Assembly: GCF_021730305.1 (NCBI RefSeq) | Contig: NZ_CP032674.1 | Coordinates: forward strand, 4,387,001 to 4,451,000 | DNA length: 64,000 bases | Reading direction: 5' to 3' | Source: Xanthobacter sp. YC-JY1 | Lineage (GTDB): Bacteria > Pseudomonadota > Alphaproteobacteria > Rhizobiales > Xanthobacteraceae | Part shown: piece after piece, positions 27,047 to 35,946 of the stretch | Position numbering within the stretch: the stretch's first letter is position 1 | Layout: every line of letters begins with the position of its first letter | Notes under the pieces: model-generated | Told to the model about the DNA's origin: nothing | Databases searched by the model: none | The model's input: the letters and a program-made list of their open reading frames with translations, nothing else | Made by a program: the position numbers and the translations under genes

Positions 27047-27898
27047 TCAGGCCCCTTTCACGAAGGCCGCGAAGGCCTCCGCATAGTCCTTGTGCCAGCG
27101 CGACAACGGCGGGCGGTTCTCGATGATGTCGCCGGCCGCCCAGGCGATGCGCTTCTCGTCCAGCGCGCGGGGCACGTCATTGTCCGGGCAGAGGATGTAG
27201 AAATCACCGGCCTCCAGCTTCTCCAGCAGGAAGTCCACGGTCTGCGCAGCGGTCCAGGCCCCCGCCGGCTTCTCGGTCCGCCCTCCTGCCGCCAGCGGGG
27301 TGAAGACGAAGCCGGGAATGAACAGCCGCGCCGAGACCCGGCAGTCCGGCGTGTTGCGCAATTCGTGTTCCAGCGCCTCGGTAAACGCCTTCACCCCGGC
27401 CTTGGACACGTTGTAGGCCGGATCGCCCGGCGGGGTGGTGATGCCCTGCTTCGAGCCGGTGTTGACGATAAGGCCCGGCCGGCCCCGCGCGATCATCTTC
27501 GGCCCGAATGCCCGGCAGCCGTGGATGATGCCCATGAGGTTCACGCCCAGCACCTTTTCCCAATTGGCGAAGGGGCCGAAGATGGCGCTGCCCGGCTGCA
27601 CGCCGGCATTGTTCATGAGGAGGTCGGTGCCGCCGAAGCGCCCGGCGACCATCTCCTCCAGCCGCTCCAGATCCTCGGGCCTGCTCACATCCGTAGCGAC
27701 GGCGAGAACGTCGCCGGCCCCGCCCTGCGCCACGGCCGCCACCTGCATGGCGGCGGCATCGAGCTTTTCGCCCGGCAGGTCGGCGATGACCACCTTCAGC
27801 CCGCGGGCGGCGAGCTTTTCCGCCGCGGCAAGGCCGATGCCGGACGCGCCGCCGGTGATGACGGCGACAGCGCCGGAGGACAGCGCGGGATGGGTCAT
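27047..27898 (-). CDS. Short-chain dehydrogenase/reductase
   Basis: A 283-residue classical SDR. Cofactor motif TGGASGIG at about 15-22, NNAGV near 93, catalytic Ser in NTGSKQG, and YNVSK with catalytic Tyr and Lys near 160. The C-terminal 40 residues are longer than in minimal SDRs and end in an Ala/aromatic tail. The substrate is unknown. It lies 27 bp downstream of the DMT transporter on the same strand, so the two probably form an operon. Confidence 0.88.
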   Translation of the reverse strand: MTHPALSSGAVAVITGGASGIGLAAAEKLAARGLKVVIADLPGEKLDAAAMQVAAVAQGGAGDVLAVATDVSRPEDLERLEEMVAGRFGGTDLLMNNAGVQPGSAIFGPFANWEKVLGVNLMGIIHGCRAFGPKMIARGRPGLIVNTGSKQGITTPPGDPAYNVSKAGVKAFTEALEHELRNTPDCRVSARLFIPGFVFTPLAAGGRTEKPAGAWTAAQTVDFLLEKLEAGDFYILCPDNDVPRALDEKRIAWAAGDIIENRPPLSRWHKDYAEAFAAFVKGA

Positions 27899-27925
27899 GG
27901 CGGGGCTCCGTTCAGGTTCGCGCGT

Positions 27926-28792
27926 TCAACGCCGGGTGGCGACGAAAGCTCCGCCGACGATGAGCGCGCAGGCCACCGCCAGAGAGAGGGACGGCGCTGA
28001 GAATCCGGTCGCAACCAGCAGCAGCGTGGAGAGCACCGGCGCCGCATAGGAGGCGACGCCCAGAAGGCGCACGTCGCCGCGCTTCATGCCAATGTCCCAG
28101 GTGTAGAAGGCGAGCCCCACCGGGCCGATGCCGAGCAGCGCCACCGCCGTCCACTCCCCCGCCGAGGCGGGCCACACCGTGTCCTCCCACGCGATGTGGC
28201 AGAGGGCAGCCAGCACCGCCGTAGCGAGGCAGAAGCCGGCCACCGCCTGCGTCGGCACATCAGCGAAATGGCGCGAGGCGACCGAATAGGACGACCAGAT
28301 GAAGGCGCAGGCGAAAGCCGCGAGATAGCCGGGCAGGAAGCGCATCTCGATGCCGGAGAAGCCGCCTTTGCCCGCGAGCAGCACCACGGTGCCGGCAAAG
28401 CCCATAAACGCGCCGATCACATGCACCCGCCGCAGCCCGCCACCGGGCAGGAAGGCGGAGAGCAGCACGATCAGCAGCGGCCAGAGATAGGCGATGAGCC
28501 CCGCCTCGGCCGCCGGCGCCAGCTTCAGGGCGGTGAAATAGAGGAAGTGGTAGCCGAACAACCCGCCAACGCCGTGGAGATAGGCCAGCGGCCGCTGCCT
28601 GAGCACGCCGAGCCCCGGCCCGGCCAGCGCCGCGCCCAGCCCCACCGCCCCGCCGATGCCGAAGGTGAGCGCCGTGAGGAGGAAGGGCGGCACCTTTCCC
28701 GTCGCAGCCGTGAAGAAGGCGAGCGTCGCCCACAGCAGGATGGCGAGGAAGCCGATGCGGGTCGCCGTTACGGAAGACATGCCGGAAGACAT
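27926..28792 (-). CDS. DMT-superfamily transporter (EamA domains)
   Basis: A 288-residue inner-membrane protein with about ten hydrophobic helices arranged as two EamA repeats. Characteristic pieces are GFLAILLWATLAFFTAATG at the start and AYLWPLLIVLLSAFLPGG, resembling YddG-like amino-acid exporters. The likely role is export of amino acids or related metabolites. It is followed by an SDR gene and preceded, with a 7-bp gap, by mutT. Confidence 0.83.
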   Translation of the reverse strand: MSSGMSSVTATRIGFLAILLWATLAFFTAATGKVPPFLLTALTFGIGGAVGLGAALAGPGLGVLRQRPLAYLHGVGGLFGYHFLYFTALKLAPAAEAGLIAYLWPLLIVLLSAFLPGGGLRRVHVIGAFMGFAGTVVLLAGKGGFSGIEMRFLPGYLAAFACAFIWSSYSVASRHFADVPTQAVAGFCLATAVLAALCHIAWEDTVWPASAGEWTAVALLGIGPVGLAFYTWDIGMKRGDVRLLGVASYAAPVLSTLLLVATGFSAPSLSLAVACALIVGGAFVATRR

Positions 28793-28799
28793 GGGGCAG

Positions 28800-29204
28800 T
28801 CAGGGGCCGAGGAGGTCGATCAGCGCGGGAACCAGCGGTTCGTCGGCGGGCGGCATGGGAATGTCGCGCAGGCGCCCGGGCCGCAGCCATTGCAGGGCCT
28901 GATGCTCCTTCTTCTGGATCACGCCCTCCCAGCGGCGGCAGATCCAGAGCGGCATCAGGAGATGGAAGGTCTCGTAGGGATAGCTGGCGAAGGTGAGGGG
29001 CGCGAGGCACGCCTCCTTCACCGTGATCCCCAGCTCTTCCTGCAATTCGCGGATCAGCGTCTCCTCCGGCCGCTCGCCGGGCTCGACCTTGCCGCCGGGA
29101 AACTCCCAGAGGCCCGCCAGCGCCTTGCCCTCCGGCCGCTGCGCCACCAGCACGCGGCCGTCGCCGTCAATGAGGGCGCAAGCGGCGACAAGGGTGATCT
29201 TCAC
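28800..29204 (-). CDS. mutT: 8-oxo-dGTP diphosphatase MutT (Nudix)
   Basis: Sanitises the nucleotide pool by hydrolysing 8-oxo-dGTP. The 134-residue protein has the full Nudix box G-x5-E-x7-REUxEExGU, read as [20 protein letters not shown] followed by LGI, at about 38-60. It is of the short MutT type ([20 protein letters not shown]). The start overlaps the argJ stop by 4 nt, a common alphaproteobacterial arrangement (argJ-mutT). Confidence 0.94.
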   Translation of the reverse strand: MKITLVAACALIDGDGRVLVAQRPEGKALAGLWEFPGGKVEPGERPEETLIRELQEELGITVKEACLAPLTFASYPYETFHLLMPLWICRRWEGVIQKKEHQALQWLRPGRLRDIPMPPADEPLVPALIDLLGP

Positions 29205-30442
29205 GAGCGATAATCCCCGTTGATCGCCACGTATTCCTTGGTGAGGTCGCAGGTAAGCACCCGGTCGGTGCCGCGCCCCAGGCCGAGGTCGACGGTGAGG
29301 TCGATCACGTCGTTCTTCATGTAGTCGGAGACGGCGGCCTCGTCATAGTCGGGGTCGCGGGCGCCCTCATGGGCGACGCGGATGTCGCCGAAGGAGATGG
29401 TAAGCAGGTCGCGGTCGGCGGGTTCGCCGGCCTTGCCCACCGCCATCACCACGCGGCCCCAGTTGGCGTCCTCGCCGGCCACGGCCGTCTTCACCAGCGG
29501 CGAGTTGGCGATGGACATGGCGATGCGCCGTGCCGACTTGTTGGAGACTGCCCCCGTCACGGTGATGCGCACCAGCTTGCGAGCGCCCTCACCGTCGCGG
29601 GCCACCTGCTCGGCGAGGTCGGCGAGCAGCTCGGTGAGCGCGCGCTTGAAGGCCTTCAGCGCGGGATCGTCGATGTTCTTCACCGTCTTGGCGCCACGCT
29701 CCTTGGCGGTGCCGGTGGCGAACAGGAGGAGCGTGTCGGAGGTGGAGGTGTCGCCGTCGATGGTGACGGCGTTGAAGGTGGTCTTCACGCCCTTGGAGAG
29801 CAGCTTCTGCAGCACGTCGGCGGCAATCGGCGCGTCGGTGAAGACGAAGGAGAGCATGGTCGCCATGTCGGGGGCGATCATGCCCGCGCCCTTGGCGATG
29901 CCGTTGATGGTCACCGGCACGTCGCCCAGCAGCACCGTGGCGGTGGCGAGCTTGGGGAAGGTGTCGGTGGTCATGATGGCGCGCGCGGCATCGAGCCACG
30001 GCCAATCGACCAATTGACCCGCGGCCTCCGTCAGCGCCGCCTCGAATTTGTTGGCGTCCAGCGGCTCGCCGATGACGCCGGTGGAGGCGAGGAACACTTC
30101 CGTAGGCTTGCAGCCGAATGCCTGGGCGGCGAGGTCGGCGGTCAGGCTGGTCGCCTCGCGGCCCTTCATGCCGGTGAAAGCGTTGGCATTGCCGGAATTC
30201 ACCACCAGCGCCCGCGCCTTGCCCTTCTTCAGCAGCTCGCGGCACCATTCCACCGGAGCGGAAGGGCAAAGGGAGCGGGTGGTGACGCCCGCCACCGTCG
30301 TGCCCGGCTCGAACGCCATGGCCAGAACGTCGGTGCGGCCCTTGTATCGGATGCCCGCAGCCACCGTGGTGAAGGTGACGCCCGGCACAGGCTTGAGCTC
30401 GGGCACGGACTTCGGCGCGAGGGGAGACACGGTGGTCGACAT
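29201..30442 (-). CDS. argJ: Bifunctional ornithine acetyltransferase/N-acetylglutamate synthase
   Basis: Arginine biosynthesis enzyme that transfers acetyl from N-acetylornithine to glutamate. The 413-residue precursor self-cleaves before the Thr in [15 protein letters not shown], near residue 191-193, giving alpha and beta chains. Other landmarks are [21 protein letters not shown] and the C-terminal ending [16 protein letters not shown]. The window also holds an argE-like gene 0.5 kb away; cells with ArgJ recycle acetyl groups and do not need ArgE, so that second gene may serve elsewhere. Confidence 0.96.
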   Translation of the reverse strand: MSTTVSPLAPKSVPELKPVPGVTFTTVAAGIRYKGRTDVLAMAFEPGTTVAGVTTRSLCPSAPVEWCRELLKKGKARALVVNSGNANAFTGMKGREATSLTADLAAQAFGCKPTEVFLASTGVIGEPLDANKFEAALTEAAGQLVDWPWLDAARAIMTTDTFPKLATATVLLGDVPVTINGIAKGAGMIAPDMATMLSFVFTDAPIAADVLQKLLSKGVKTTFNAVTIDGDTSTSDTLLLFATGTAKERGAKTVKNIDDPALKAFKRALTELLADLAEQVARDGEGARKLVRITVTGAVSNKSARRIAMSIANSPLVKTAVAGEDANWGRVVMAVGKAGEPADRDLLTISFGDIRVAHEGARDPDYDEAAVSDYMKNDVIDLTVDLGLGRGTDRVLTCDLTKEYVAINGDYRS

Positions 30443-30522
30443 GGGCAGTCCCCGTTGATGGCGCGCAACCTGTGCCGCAGCTTCAGCCGATAGGCAAGGG
30501 CGCTGGCGACCGCATCCGCAGC

Positions 30523-30546
30523 GGTGCCGGCAAAGAAGCCGGCACC
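30523..30546 (-). other. Perfect hairpin between GlcG-like gene and argJ
   Basis: GGTGCCGGC (30523-30531) and GCCGGCACC (30538-30546) form a perfect 9-bp stem with a 6-nt loop, 20 bp downstream of the GlcG-like stop on the minus strand. No T-run follows. It could end that transcript or stabilise its 3' end before argJ. Confidence 0.45.
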
Positions 30547-30565
30547 GGCCGAGCCCTTCGCCGCC

Positions 30566-30994
30566 TCAGATCTGCGCGCCGAGGGCCGCAAGCGCCGCCT
30601 TGGCCACGTCCACGTCCTCGCTTCCCTTGCCGGACCCCACACCGATGCCGCCCACGCACACGCCATCGATGATGATGGGGAAGCCGCCTTCCAGATTGGT
30701 GAGCCGGCCACCCGCGGCGATGGCCAACTTCAGCTCCAGCGCCGGATCGAGCCGGCTCGTGGGCTGGCGGTGGGAGGCGGCGCTGATGGCCTTGGAGAGG
30801 GAGGTCTCCCGCGACAGCAGCTTCGCCCCGTCCATGCGCACGAAGGCGAGGAGGTTGCCCCCGTCATCCACGATGGAGATATTCTGGGGCACGCCCATCT
30901 CCTCCGCCCGCGCCACGGCGGCGGCGAGCGCGACCAAAGCGCCGGCATGGGTGAGCTTCGCGGCGGGACGGGTCAGCGGCTTCTGCTCGGTCAT
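30566..30994 (-). CDS. GlcG/HbpS-family protein (DUF336-like)
   Basis: A 142-residue protein of the GlcG/HbpS fold, members of which bind heme or cobalamin-pathway ligands or sit next to oxidation operons. Visible motifs are ISIVDDGGNLLAFVRMDGA near 40-58 and the Gly-rich end VGGIGVGSGKGSEDVDVAKAALAAL. The function here is unknown. There are two adjacent ATG codons; the second (30994) has AGGAG at 5 nt and is preferred. It lies 11 bp downstream of the argE-like gene and is probably co-transcribed with it. Confidence 0.8.
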   Translation of the reverse strand: MTEQKPLTRPAAKLTHAGALVALAAAVARAEEMGVPQNISIVDDGGNLLAFVRMDGAKLLSRETSLSKAISAASHRQPTSRLDPALELKLAIAAGGRLTNLEGGFPIIIDGVCVGGIGVGSGKGSEDVDVAKAALAALGAQI

Positions 30995-31005
30995 CATGGC
31001 TCCTT

Positions 31006-32178
31006 TCAGGGGGTGATCCAGTCGGCGGCGGGACGGCGCAGCAGTTCGGCGAGGCGGGCCAGCATGGCGTCGCATTGGGCCAGCTCATCCCGCCCCACCC
31101 ATTCGTCAGCCTTGTGGGCGCGGGCGATGTCGCCGGGACCGCACACCAGAGTGGGAATACCGGCTTCGGAATAAAGCCCCGCCTCGGTGCCGAAGGCGAT
31201 GGTGCCGGGCGGACCATTGTCCCCGCACAGGCGCGCGACCGCGGCGGCCTCGGCGCTGCCGGCCGCCGTGGCGAGGGCAGGATAGGAGGAGAGCTCCTCC
31301 ACCACCAGATCCGCCTCCTCCGCCTCGGCCTTGAGGGCGGCGCGCGCCTCCGCCACCAGCGCCTCGATACGGCGCAGGATTGTGGGGGTGTCGGCGCCCG
31401 GGATGCTGCGCAACTCGAATTCCATCACCGCTTTGTCCGGCACCACGTTCAGCGCCCCGCCGCCATGCAGCGAGCCGATATGCAGCGTCGCATAGGGTGG
31501 ATCAAAGGCCTGGTCCCACGCGCCGTGGCGCAAGTCGTCGGCAAGGTCGGCGAGGCGGGCGGCGAGACGCGCGAGTGCGGTCACCGCATTGGCCGCGCGG
31601 TGCGGCAGGGCGGAATGGCCCGTGCGGCCGGTGGCAGTGACACGCCAGCCGGTCTTGCCCTTGTGGGCGCGCTTCACCTTCATGCCCGTGGGCTCGCCGA
31701 CGATGCACAGGAGCGGCGGCGCCGGAAGGGCGGCCAGCAGCGCCACGAGATCGCCCACGCCCTTGCAGCCGATCTCCTCGTCATAGGACAGCGCCACATG
31801 CACCGGCGTCTCCAGCGCAGCGGCGGCGAAGGCGGGCAGCGCAGCGAGCACGCAAGCCACGAAGCCCTTCATGTCGGAGGTGCCGCGCCCGTAGAGGCGA
31901 TCTCCCCGCGCGGTCAGCGCGAAGGGATCGCTGGTCCAGGGCTGGCCCTCCACGGCCACCACGTCCGTATGGGCGGAGAGCACGACGCCCGGCCGCTCTT
32001 CGGGGCCGATGGAGAGGAGCAGAGCGGTGCGGTCCCTGGCCGCATTGGGCAGATGGCGCACGCGGGCGAACGGCGCGGCGATCTCGGCGATGCGCGCGAC
32101 GATCTCGCCATTCTCCGTATCCGTCACCGAAGGAACGGAAGTGATTTTTTCAAGTATTTCTTCCGTCGATACTTGCAT
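31006..32178 (-). CDS. argE: M20-family deacylase, ArgE (acetylornithine deacetylase)-like
   Basis: Di-zinc amidohydrolase of the M20/ArgE family, 390 residues. Metal and catalytic motifs are SAHTDVV (first His/Asp near 68), YGRGTSDMKG with the bridging Asp near 98, and the general-base pair YDEEIGC near 133. The dimerisation domain is present (GRTGHSALPHRAANAV), as is the late HKADEW with the last metal His. Best match is acetylornithine deacetylase. Because argJ is present nearby, the enzyme may instead act on another N-acyl amino acid. It is divergent from the DUF1028 gene with a 44-bp intergenic region. Confidence 0.85.
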   Translation of the reverse strand: MQVSTEEILEKITSVPSVTDTENGEIVARIAEIAAPFARVRHLPNAARDRTALLLSIGPEERPGVVLSAHTDVVAVEGQPWTSDPFALTARGDRLYGRGTSDMKGFVACVLAALPAFAAAALETPVHVALSYDEEIGCKGVGDLVALLAALPAPPLLCIVGEPTGMKVKRAHKGKTGWRVTATGRTGHSALPHRAANAVTALARLAARLADLADDLRHGAWDQAFDPPYATLHIGSLHGGGALNVVPDKAVMEFELRSIPGADTPTILRRIEALVAEARAALKAEAEEADLVVEELSSYPALATAAGSAEAAAVARLCGDNGPPGTIAFGTEAGLYSEAGIPTLVCGPGDIARAHKADEWVGRDELAQCDAMLARLAELLRRPAADWITP

Positions 32179-32222
32179 CTTCAGGCCGTCATATCTAGAA
32201 AATCACCGAAAAGGAGACGGGA

Positions 32223-32876
32223 ATGACCTATTCCATCGCCGCCCGATGCCCCGATACGGGCGCCTTCGGCATCGCTATCACCTCGTCCAGCATCTGCGTC
32301 GCCAGCCGCTGCGCGTGGGTAAGCCCGCTCGGCCTCGTGACGACGCAGAACGTCACCGACCCGGCCCTCGGCCCGGCCGGCCTTGTTCTGCTGCGGCAGG
32401 GGCTCGGCGCCGGAGGCGTACTGTCCACGCTGCTCGCCGGCACGCCGGAGCCCGCCTTCCGGCAGGCAAGCGTCATCGACCGCTACGGGCAGGTGGCGTG
32501 GCATTCGGGGGCCGAGGCCCTGCCCATCGCGGCCGCGGCCGAAGGGCCCGGCTGCATCGCGCTTGGAAACCTGCTGGTGAACGACGGCGTCCCCAAGGCC
32601 ATGCGCGATGCCTTCCTCGCCGGCGAGGGCCTGCCCCTGGCCGAGCGCCTCATGCGCGGGCTGGAGGCCGGATTGGCCGCCGGCGGCGAGACCGGGGACG
32701 AGCACGCGGCGGGCCTCCATGTGGCCCGCACCTATGATTGGCCAGTGGTGGACCTGCGCGTCGACTGGCACGAGGCCCCCATCGGCGCGCTGCGCAGCCT
32801 GTGGGATCGCTATGCCCTGGAGCAGCCGGCCTTCGAAAGCCGCGCGCGCAACCCCTCCTCCGCCCCGGCCTTCTGA
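32223..32876 (+). CDS. DUF1028 family Ntn-hydrolase-like protein
   Basis: A 217-residue protein of the DUF1028 family, which has an Ntn-hydrolase fold but mostly unknown function. Typical start is TYSIAARCPDTGAFGIAITSSS, followed by QNVTDPALGPAGLVLL. The C-terminal YDWPVVDLRVDWHEAPI is also family-like. DUF1028 genes are often beside M20 peptidases, amino-acid transporters or RidA genes. Here an M20 gene is divergent and a RidA gene lies 4.3 kb away, which suggests a role in amino-acid or acyl-amino-acid catabolism. Confidence 0.85.
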   Translation: MTYSIAARCPDTGAFGIAITSSSICVASRCAWVSPLGLVTTQNVTDPALGPAGLVLLRQGLGAGGVLSTLLAGTPEPAFRQASVIDRYGQVAWHSGAEALPIAAAAEGPGCIALGNLLVNDGVPKAMRDAFLAGEGLPLAERLMRGLEAGLAAGGETGDEHAAGLHVARTYDWPVVDLRVDWHEAPIGALRSLWDRYALEQPAFESRARNPSSAPAF

Positions 32877-32885
32877 CGGCGAACC

Positions 32886-32914
32886 CGGCGCGCCGGACGA
32901 GAACCGGCGCGCCG
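32886..32914. terminator. Hairpin between convergent DUF1028 and ABC ATPase genes
   Basis: An 11-bp perfect stem, CGGCGCGCCGG with CCGGCGCGCCG, encloses a 7-nt loop and fills the 43-bp gap between two convergent stop codons. No T-run is present; position and stability suggest bidirectional termination. Confidence 0.55.
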
Positions 32915-32919
32915 CTGCG

Positions 32920-34083
32920 TCAGGAAACATCGGAAGCGAACGCCACCGCATCGGCAGGCGAGAAATCGAGCGAGACTCGGGTGCCCACGGGCCAGCGCGT
33001 GGAGGCACCATGCCCCGGCACGCGCACAGTGACTCGGCCACCGCGCGCGGCAGCGACATCCACCAGAACGTCCACGTGCGAGCCCTGATAGACGTGGGTC
33101 GCCACCGTGCCGGAGACCAGCCCCTCCCCTTCCGCGATGCGCACCGCATCGGGCCGAACGAACAGGTCCACGGCGGCGCCGGGGGCAATCCCCTCCAGCG
33201 TATCCGCGCTGACGCTGAGCCGCCCTTCGGCGATCAGCACGGTCGCGGTCTCGCCGATGCGCCGCTCCAGCCGCCCGGGCAGCACGTTCACATCGCCGAC
33301 GAAGGACGCGACGAACGGGTCGAGCGGCCGGCGATAGATCTCGTCCGGCGTGCCCACCTGGCGGATGCGGCCCTGCGACATGACGGCGATGCGGTCCGAC
33401 ATGGACAGCGCCTCGCTCTGGTCGTGGGTGACGAAGATGGTGGTGACACCGAGCCGGCGCTGGATTTCCTTCAGCTCCACCTGCATGGCGCCGCGCAAAT
33501 TCTTGTCGAGGGCGGAGAACGGCTCGTCCAGCAGCAGCACCTTGGGCCGGATCACCAGCGCACGGGCCAGCGCCACGCGCTGCTGCTGGCCGCCGGAAAG
33601 CTGGCGCGGCTTGCGCTCGCCGAATCCGTCGAGTTTCACCAGCGCCAGCGCCTCGGCGACGCGCGTGTCGATCTCGCGCTTCCCCACGCCGCGCATCCTG
33701 AGGCCATAGCCCACGTTCTTCGCCACGTTCATGTGCGGGAACAGGGCGTAGTTCTGGAAGACGACGCCGATCTCGCGATCATAGGGCGCGGTCTCGGTCA
33801 TCAGCCGTCCGCCGACGAAGATCTCGCCGCCATCCGCCTCGAGAAACCCGGCGATGAGGTTGAGCAGCGTGGTCTTGCCGCAGCCGGAGGGTCCGAGCAG
33901 CGTCATGAACTCGCCATCGGCGATCTTCAGCCATGCCTCATGCAAGGCAGTGGCATCGCCGAAGCGCTTGGTGACGCCGTCGATCTGGACGCCGGCAACG
34001 CGCGCGGCAGCGTCCGCGGCGGGCGCGGAGACGGCGGGGGAGACGGGCTCCCGGGGATCGATGCGTTCAGCGGACATGCTCAA
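32920..34083 (-). CDS. ABC transporter ATP-binding protein, PotA-like (polyamine/opine type)
   Basis: ATPase subunit of a spermidine/putrescine-type importer. The 387-residue protein has Walker A GPSGCGKTT near 62-70, the signature LSGGQQQR near 163, and Walker B LLLDEPFSALD, followed by a C-terminal TOBE domain (VNVLPGRLERRIGETATV onward) that may sense substrate. The first 35 residues are a Pro/Ala-rich tail. Its start overlaps the stop region of the upstream permease gene by 17 bp. The substrate is likely polyamine-like or another small cation, but members of this group carry many ligands. Confidence 0.9.
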   Translation of the reverse strand: MSMSAERIDPREPVSPAVSAPAADAAARVAGVQIDGVTKRFGDATALHEAWLKIADGEFMTLLGPSGCGKTTLLNLIAGFLEADGGEIFVGGRLMTETAPYDREIGVVFQNYALFPHMNVAKNVGYGLRMRGVGKREIDTRVAEALALVKLDGFGERKPRQLSGGQQQRVALARALVIRPKVLLLDEPFSALDKNLRGAMQVELKEIQRRLGVTTIFVTHDQSEALSMSDRIAVMSQGRIRQVGTPDEIYRRPLDPFVASFVGDVNVLPGRLERRIGETATVLIAEGRLSVSADTLEGIAPGAAVDLFVRPDAVRIAEGEGLVSGTVATHVYQGSHVDVLVDVAAARGGRVTVRVPGHGASTRWPVGTRVSLDFSPADAVAFASDVS

Positions 34084-34909
34084 CGTTCAGAACCTTTCCG
34101 AGGCCAAGGAAGGCGTTGGCGATGGTGAGAACCAGCGCCGTGACCACGATGTAGATGACGGACAGCGCCGCGAGCGTCGGATCGGCATATTCGCGGACGT
34201 AATTGTACATGGCCACCGGCAGCGTCTGCGTCGCCTGGGCGGTGACGAAGAGCGAGGCGGTGAACTCGTTGAAGGACAGGATGGCCGCGAACAGCCAGCC
34301 CGAGAACAGGCCGGGGATCAGCAAAGGCAGCGTCACGGTGAACAGCGCCCGTCCGGGCCGGGCCCCGAGGCTTGCGGCGGCGAGCTCCAGCCGGCTGTCG
34401 AGATTGCGCAGCGACACATAGACCGAGCGCATCACGAAGGGCAGCACCAGCACCACGTGGCAGACGATGACGAGGGCGAAGGTGCGCGTCGCGTGGATCT
34501 GCGCCGCGAGGATGAGGAAGCCGAGACCGATGGTGAAATGTGGGATCACCAGCGGCGACGTCAGCACCGCCTCAAGCGCCATCTTGCCCCGGAAGCTGTA
34601 GCGGTCGAGGGCGAAGGCGAAGCCAGCCCCCACCACCAGCGCGATGGACGAGGCGAAGGCGGTGATGATGAGGCCGTTGCGAAAGCCCTCGGAGAAGTCC
34701 CGGTAGGAGAAGGCCCGCGCGAACCAGCGCGTGGACCAGGCCTGCGGGGGGAAGGAGAGGATGGCGCGGTCGTTGAAGGCGGAGATTCCCACCACCACCG
34801 CCGGCAGGATGATGAAGGCCACCACCAGCCACACCGCGCTCCAGCCGGCGATGGCGAGAATCCGCTCACCGGCTTTGGCGGAGATGAGACGCTTGCGCGG
34901 AGCGGACAT
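34067..34909 (-). CDS. ABC transporter permease, PotC-like
   Basis: Inner-membrane permease of 280 residues with about six helices and the coupling EAA loop ELAAASLGARPGRALFTVTLPLL near 185-207. The start at 34909 gives the sensible N-terminus MSAPRKRLIS; a longer frame reaching back to 35560 is an artefact of reading potB out of frame. It shares one base with the stop of the PotB-like gene (TGATG), so translation is coupled. Confidence 0.9.
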   Translation of the reverse strand: MSAPRKRLISAKAGERILAIAGWSAVWLVVAFIILPAVVVGISAFNDRAILSFPPQAWSTRWFARAFSYRDFSEGFRNGLIITAFASSIALVVGAGFAFALDRYSFRGKMALEAVLTSPLVIPHFTIGLGFLILAAQIHATRTFALVIVCHVVLVLPFVMRSVYVSLRNLDSRLELAAASLGARPGRALFTVTLPLLIPGLFSGWLFAAILSFNEFTASLFVTAQATQTLPVAMYNYVREYADPTLAALSVIYIVVTALVLTIANAFLGLGKVLNVEHVR

Positions 34910-35760
34910 CAGTGGGCTCCGATCTTTTCCAGCGGCTTGATGGCCTGTTTCGCCATGGCGAGCACCGCGAAGGTGAGCGCGAGGCCGGTGACGGAGAGGG
35001 CCGCCGCGAAGGGGAAATTGAAGGACGCGAAGCCGAGCTGGTAGACCAGCGTCGAGATCATGCTCACCTTGCCGCCGCCGATCATCTGCGGCGTGGCGAA
35101 GGCGGAAAACGTCCAGGCGAAGGCGGTGGAGACGCCCGCCACCACGCCGGGCATGGAGAGCGGCAGAGTCACCGTGAGAAAGGCCTTCACCGGCCCTGCG
35201 CCGAGGGAGGTCGCCGCCTTCTCGTAGTCGCGATCGATGTGCGAGAGCGCGGCCGAGAGCATGATGACCATCACCGGCAGCGTCACATGGACGAGGGCGG
35301 TGACCACGCCGAAGGTCGTGAACATCATCTGTATCGGCCGGTCGATGAGCCCCAGGCCCTTCAGCACCGAATTGATGAAGCCGGTATTGCCCAGCACGAT
35401 GATCCAGGAATAGGTGCGCACCACCTCGCCGAGGAAGAGGGGCGTGACGGCGGTAATCAGCAGGAAGGATTTCAGCGTCACGTTCCGCGTCCGCACCAGC
35501 GCGTAGGCGAGCGGATAGGCCACCACCAAAGTGATGAGCGCGGTGAGCAGGCAGATCCACACGGTCTGGATGAACACCTGTGCATAGAGCGGGCGCAGCA
35601 GCGCGAAGAAATTGTCCAGCGTCAGCCCGCCGGGATTGAGCGAGCCCGGCACGTAGGCGCGGAAGGCATATTGCAGGATCGCCGCGAGCGCCGCCGCGGA
35701 GGCGATGGCTGCCAGCGTCGCGGGGGCGACGAACAGGGCGAGGAAGGGGCGCTTGTTCAC
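34909..35760 (-). CDS. ABC transporter permease, PotB-like
   Basis: Partner permease, 283 residues, with six predicted helices and the coupling loop EKAATSLGAGPVKAFLTVTLPLS near 185. The N-terminal helix (FLALFVAPATLAAIASAAALA) is followed by a periplasmic segment, as in PotB/PotH. It is the first membrane gene after the solute-binding gene; a strong hairpin lies in the 186-bp gap between them. Confidence 0.9.
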   Translation of the reverse strand: MNKRPFLALFVAPATLAAIASAAALAAILQYAFRAYVPGSLNPGGLTLDNFFALLRPLYAQVFIQTVWICLLTALITLVVAYPLAYALVRTRNVTLKSFLLITAVTPLFLGEVVRTYSWIIVLGNTGFINSVLKGLGLIDRPIQMMFTTFGVVTALVHVTLPVMVIMLSAALSHIDRDYEKAATSLGAGPVKAFLTVTLPLSMPGVVAGVSTAFAWTFSAFATPQMIGGGKVSMISTLVYQLGFASFNFPFAAALSVTGLALTFAVLAMAKQAIKPLEKIGAH

Positions 35761-35826
35761 AGCTCTCGCTCTTGGTTTGCGGTCCGGATCGAGACCGGTC
35801 GAAACGGGAGGCTAGGCGCCGGCGGA

Positions 35827-35862
35827 GGCAGGGAAGATGACAGGGGACCCATCTTCCCTGCC
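35827..35862 (-). other. Long perfect hairpin between binding-protein and permease genes
   Basis: GGCAGGGAAGATG (35827-35839) and CATCTTCCCTGCC (35850-35862) form a perfect 13-bp stem with a 10-nt loop. It has no T-run. In ABC operons such a stem often protects the binding-protein mRNA or partly terminates transcription, giving more binding protein than permease. Confidence 0.7.
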
Positions 35863-35946
35863 CGCCGCGCTACGGAGCCGCTTCCGGGTCAGGGCAGTCT
35901 AACGGAAGCGGTTATCCGCCTCACCCATCGATCACTCGCCGATCAC

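Noticed and set aside
34067-35560. A 497-codon minus-strand frame that appears to fuse two permeases
   Set aside because: Only the last 280 residues are permease-like; the first part is the PotB gene read out of frame. Two separate, overlapping genes explain it.
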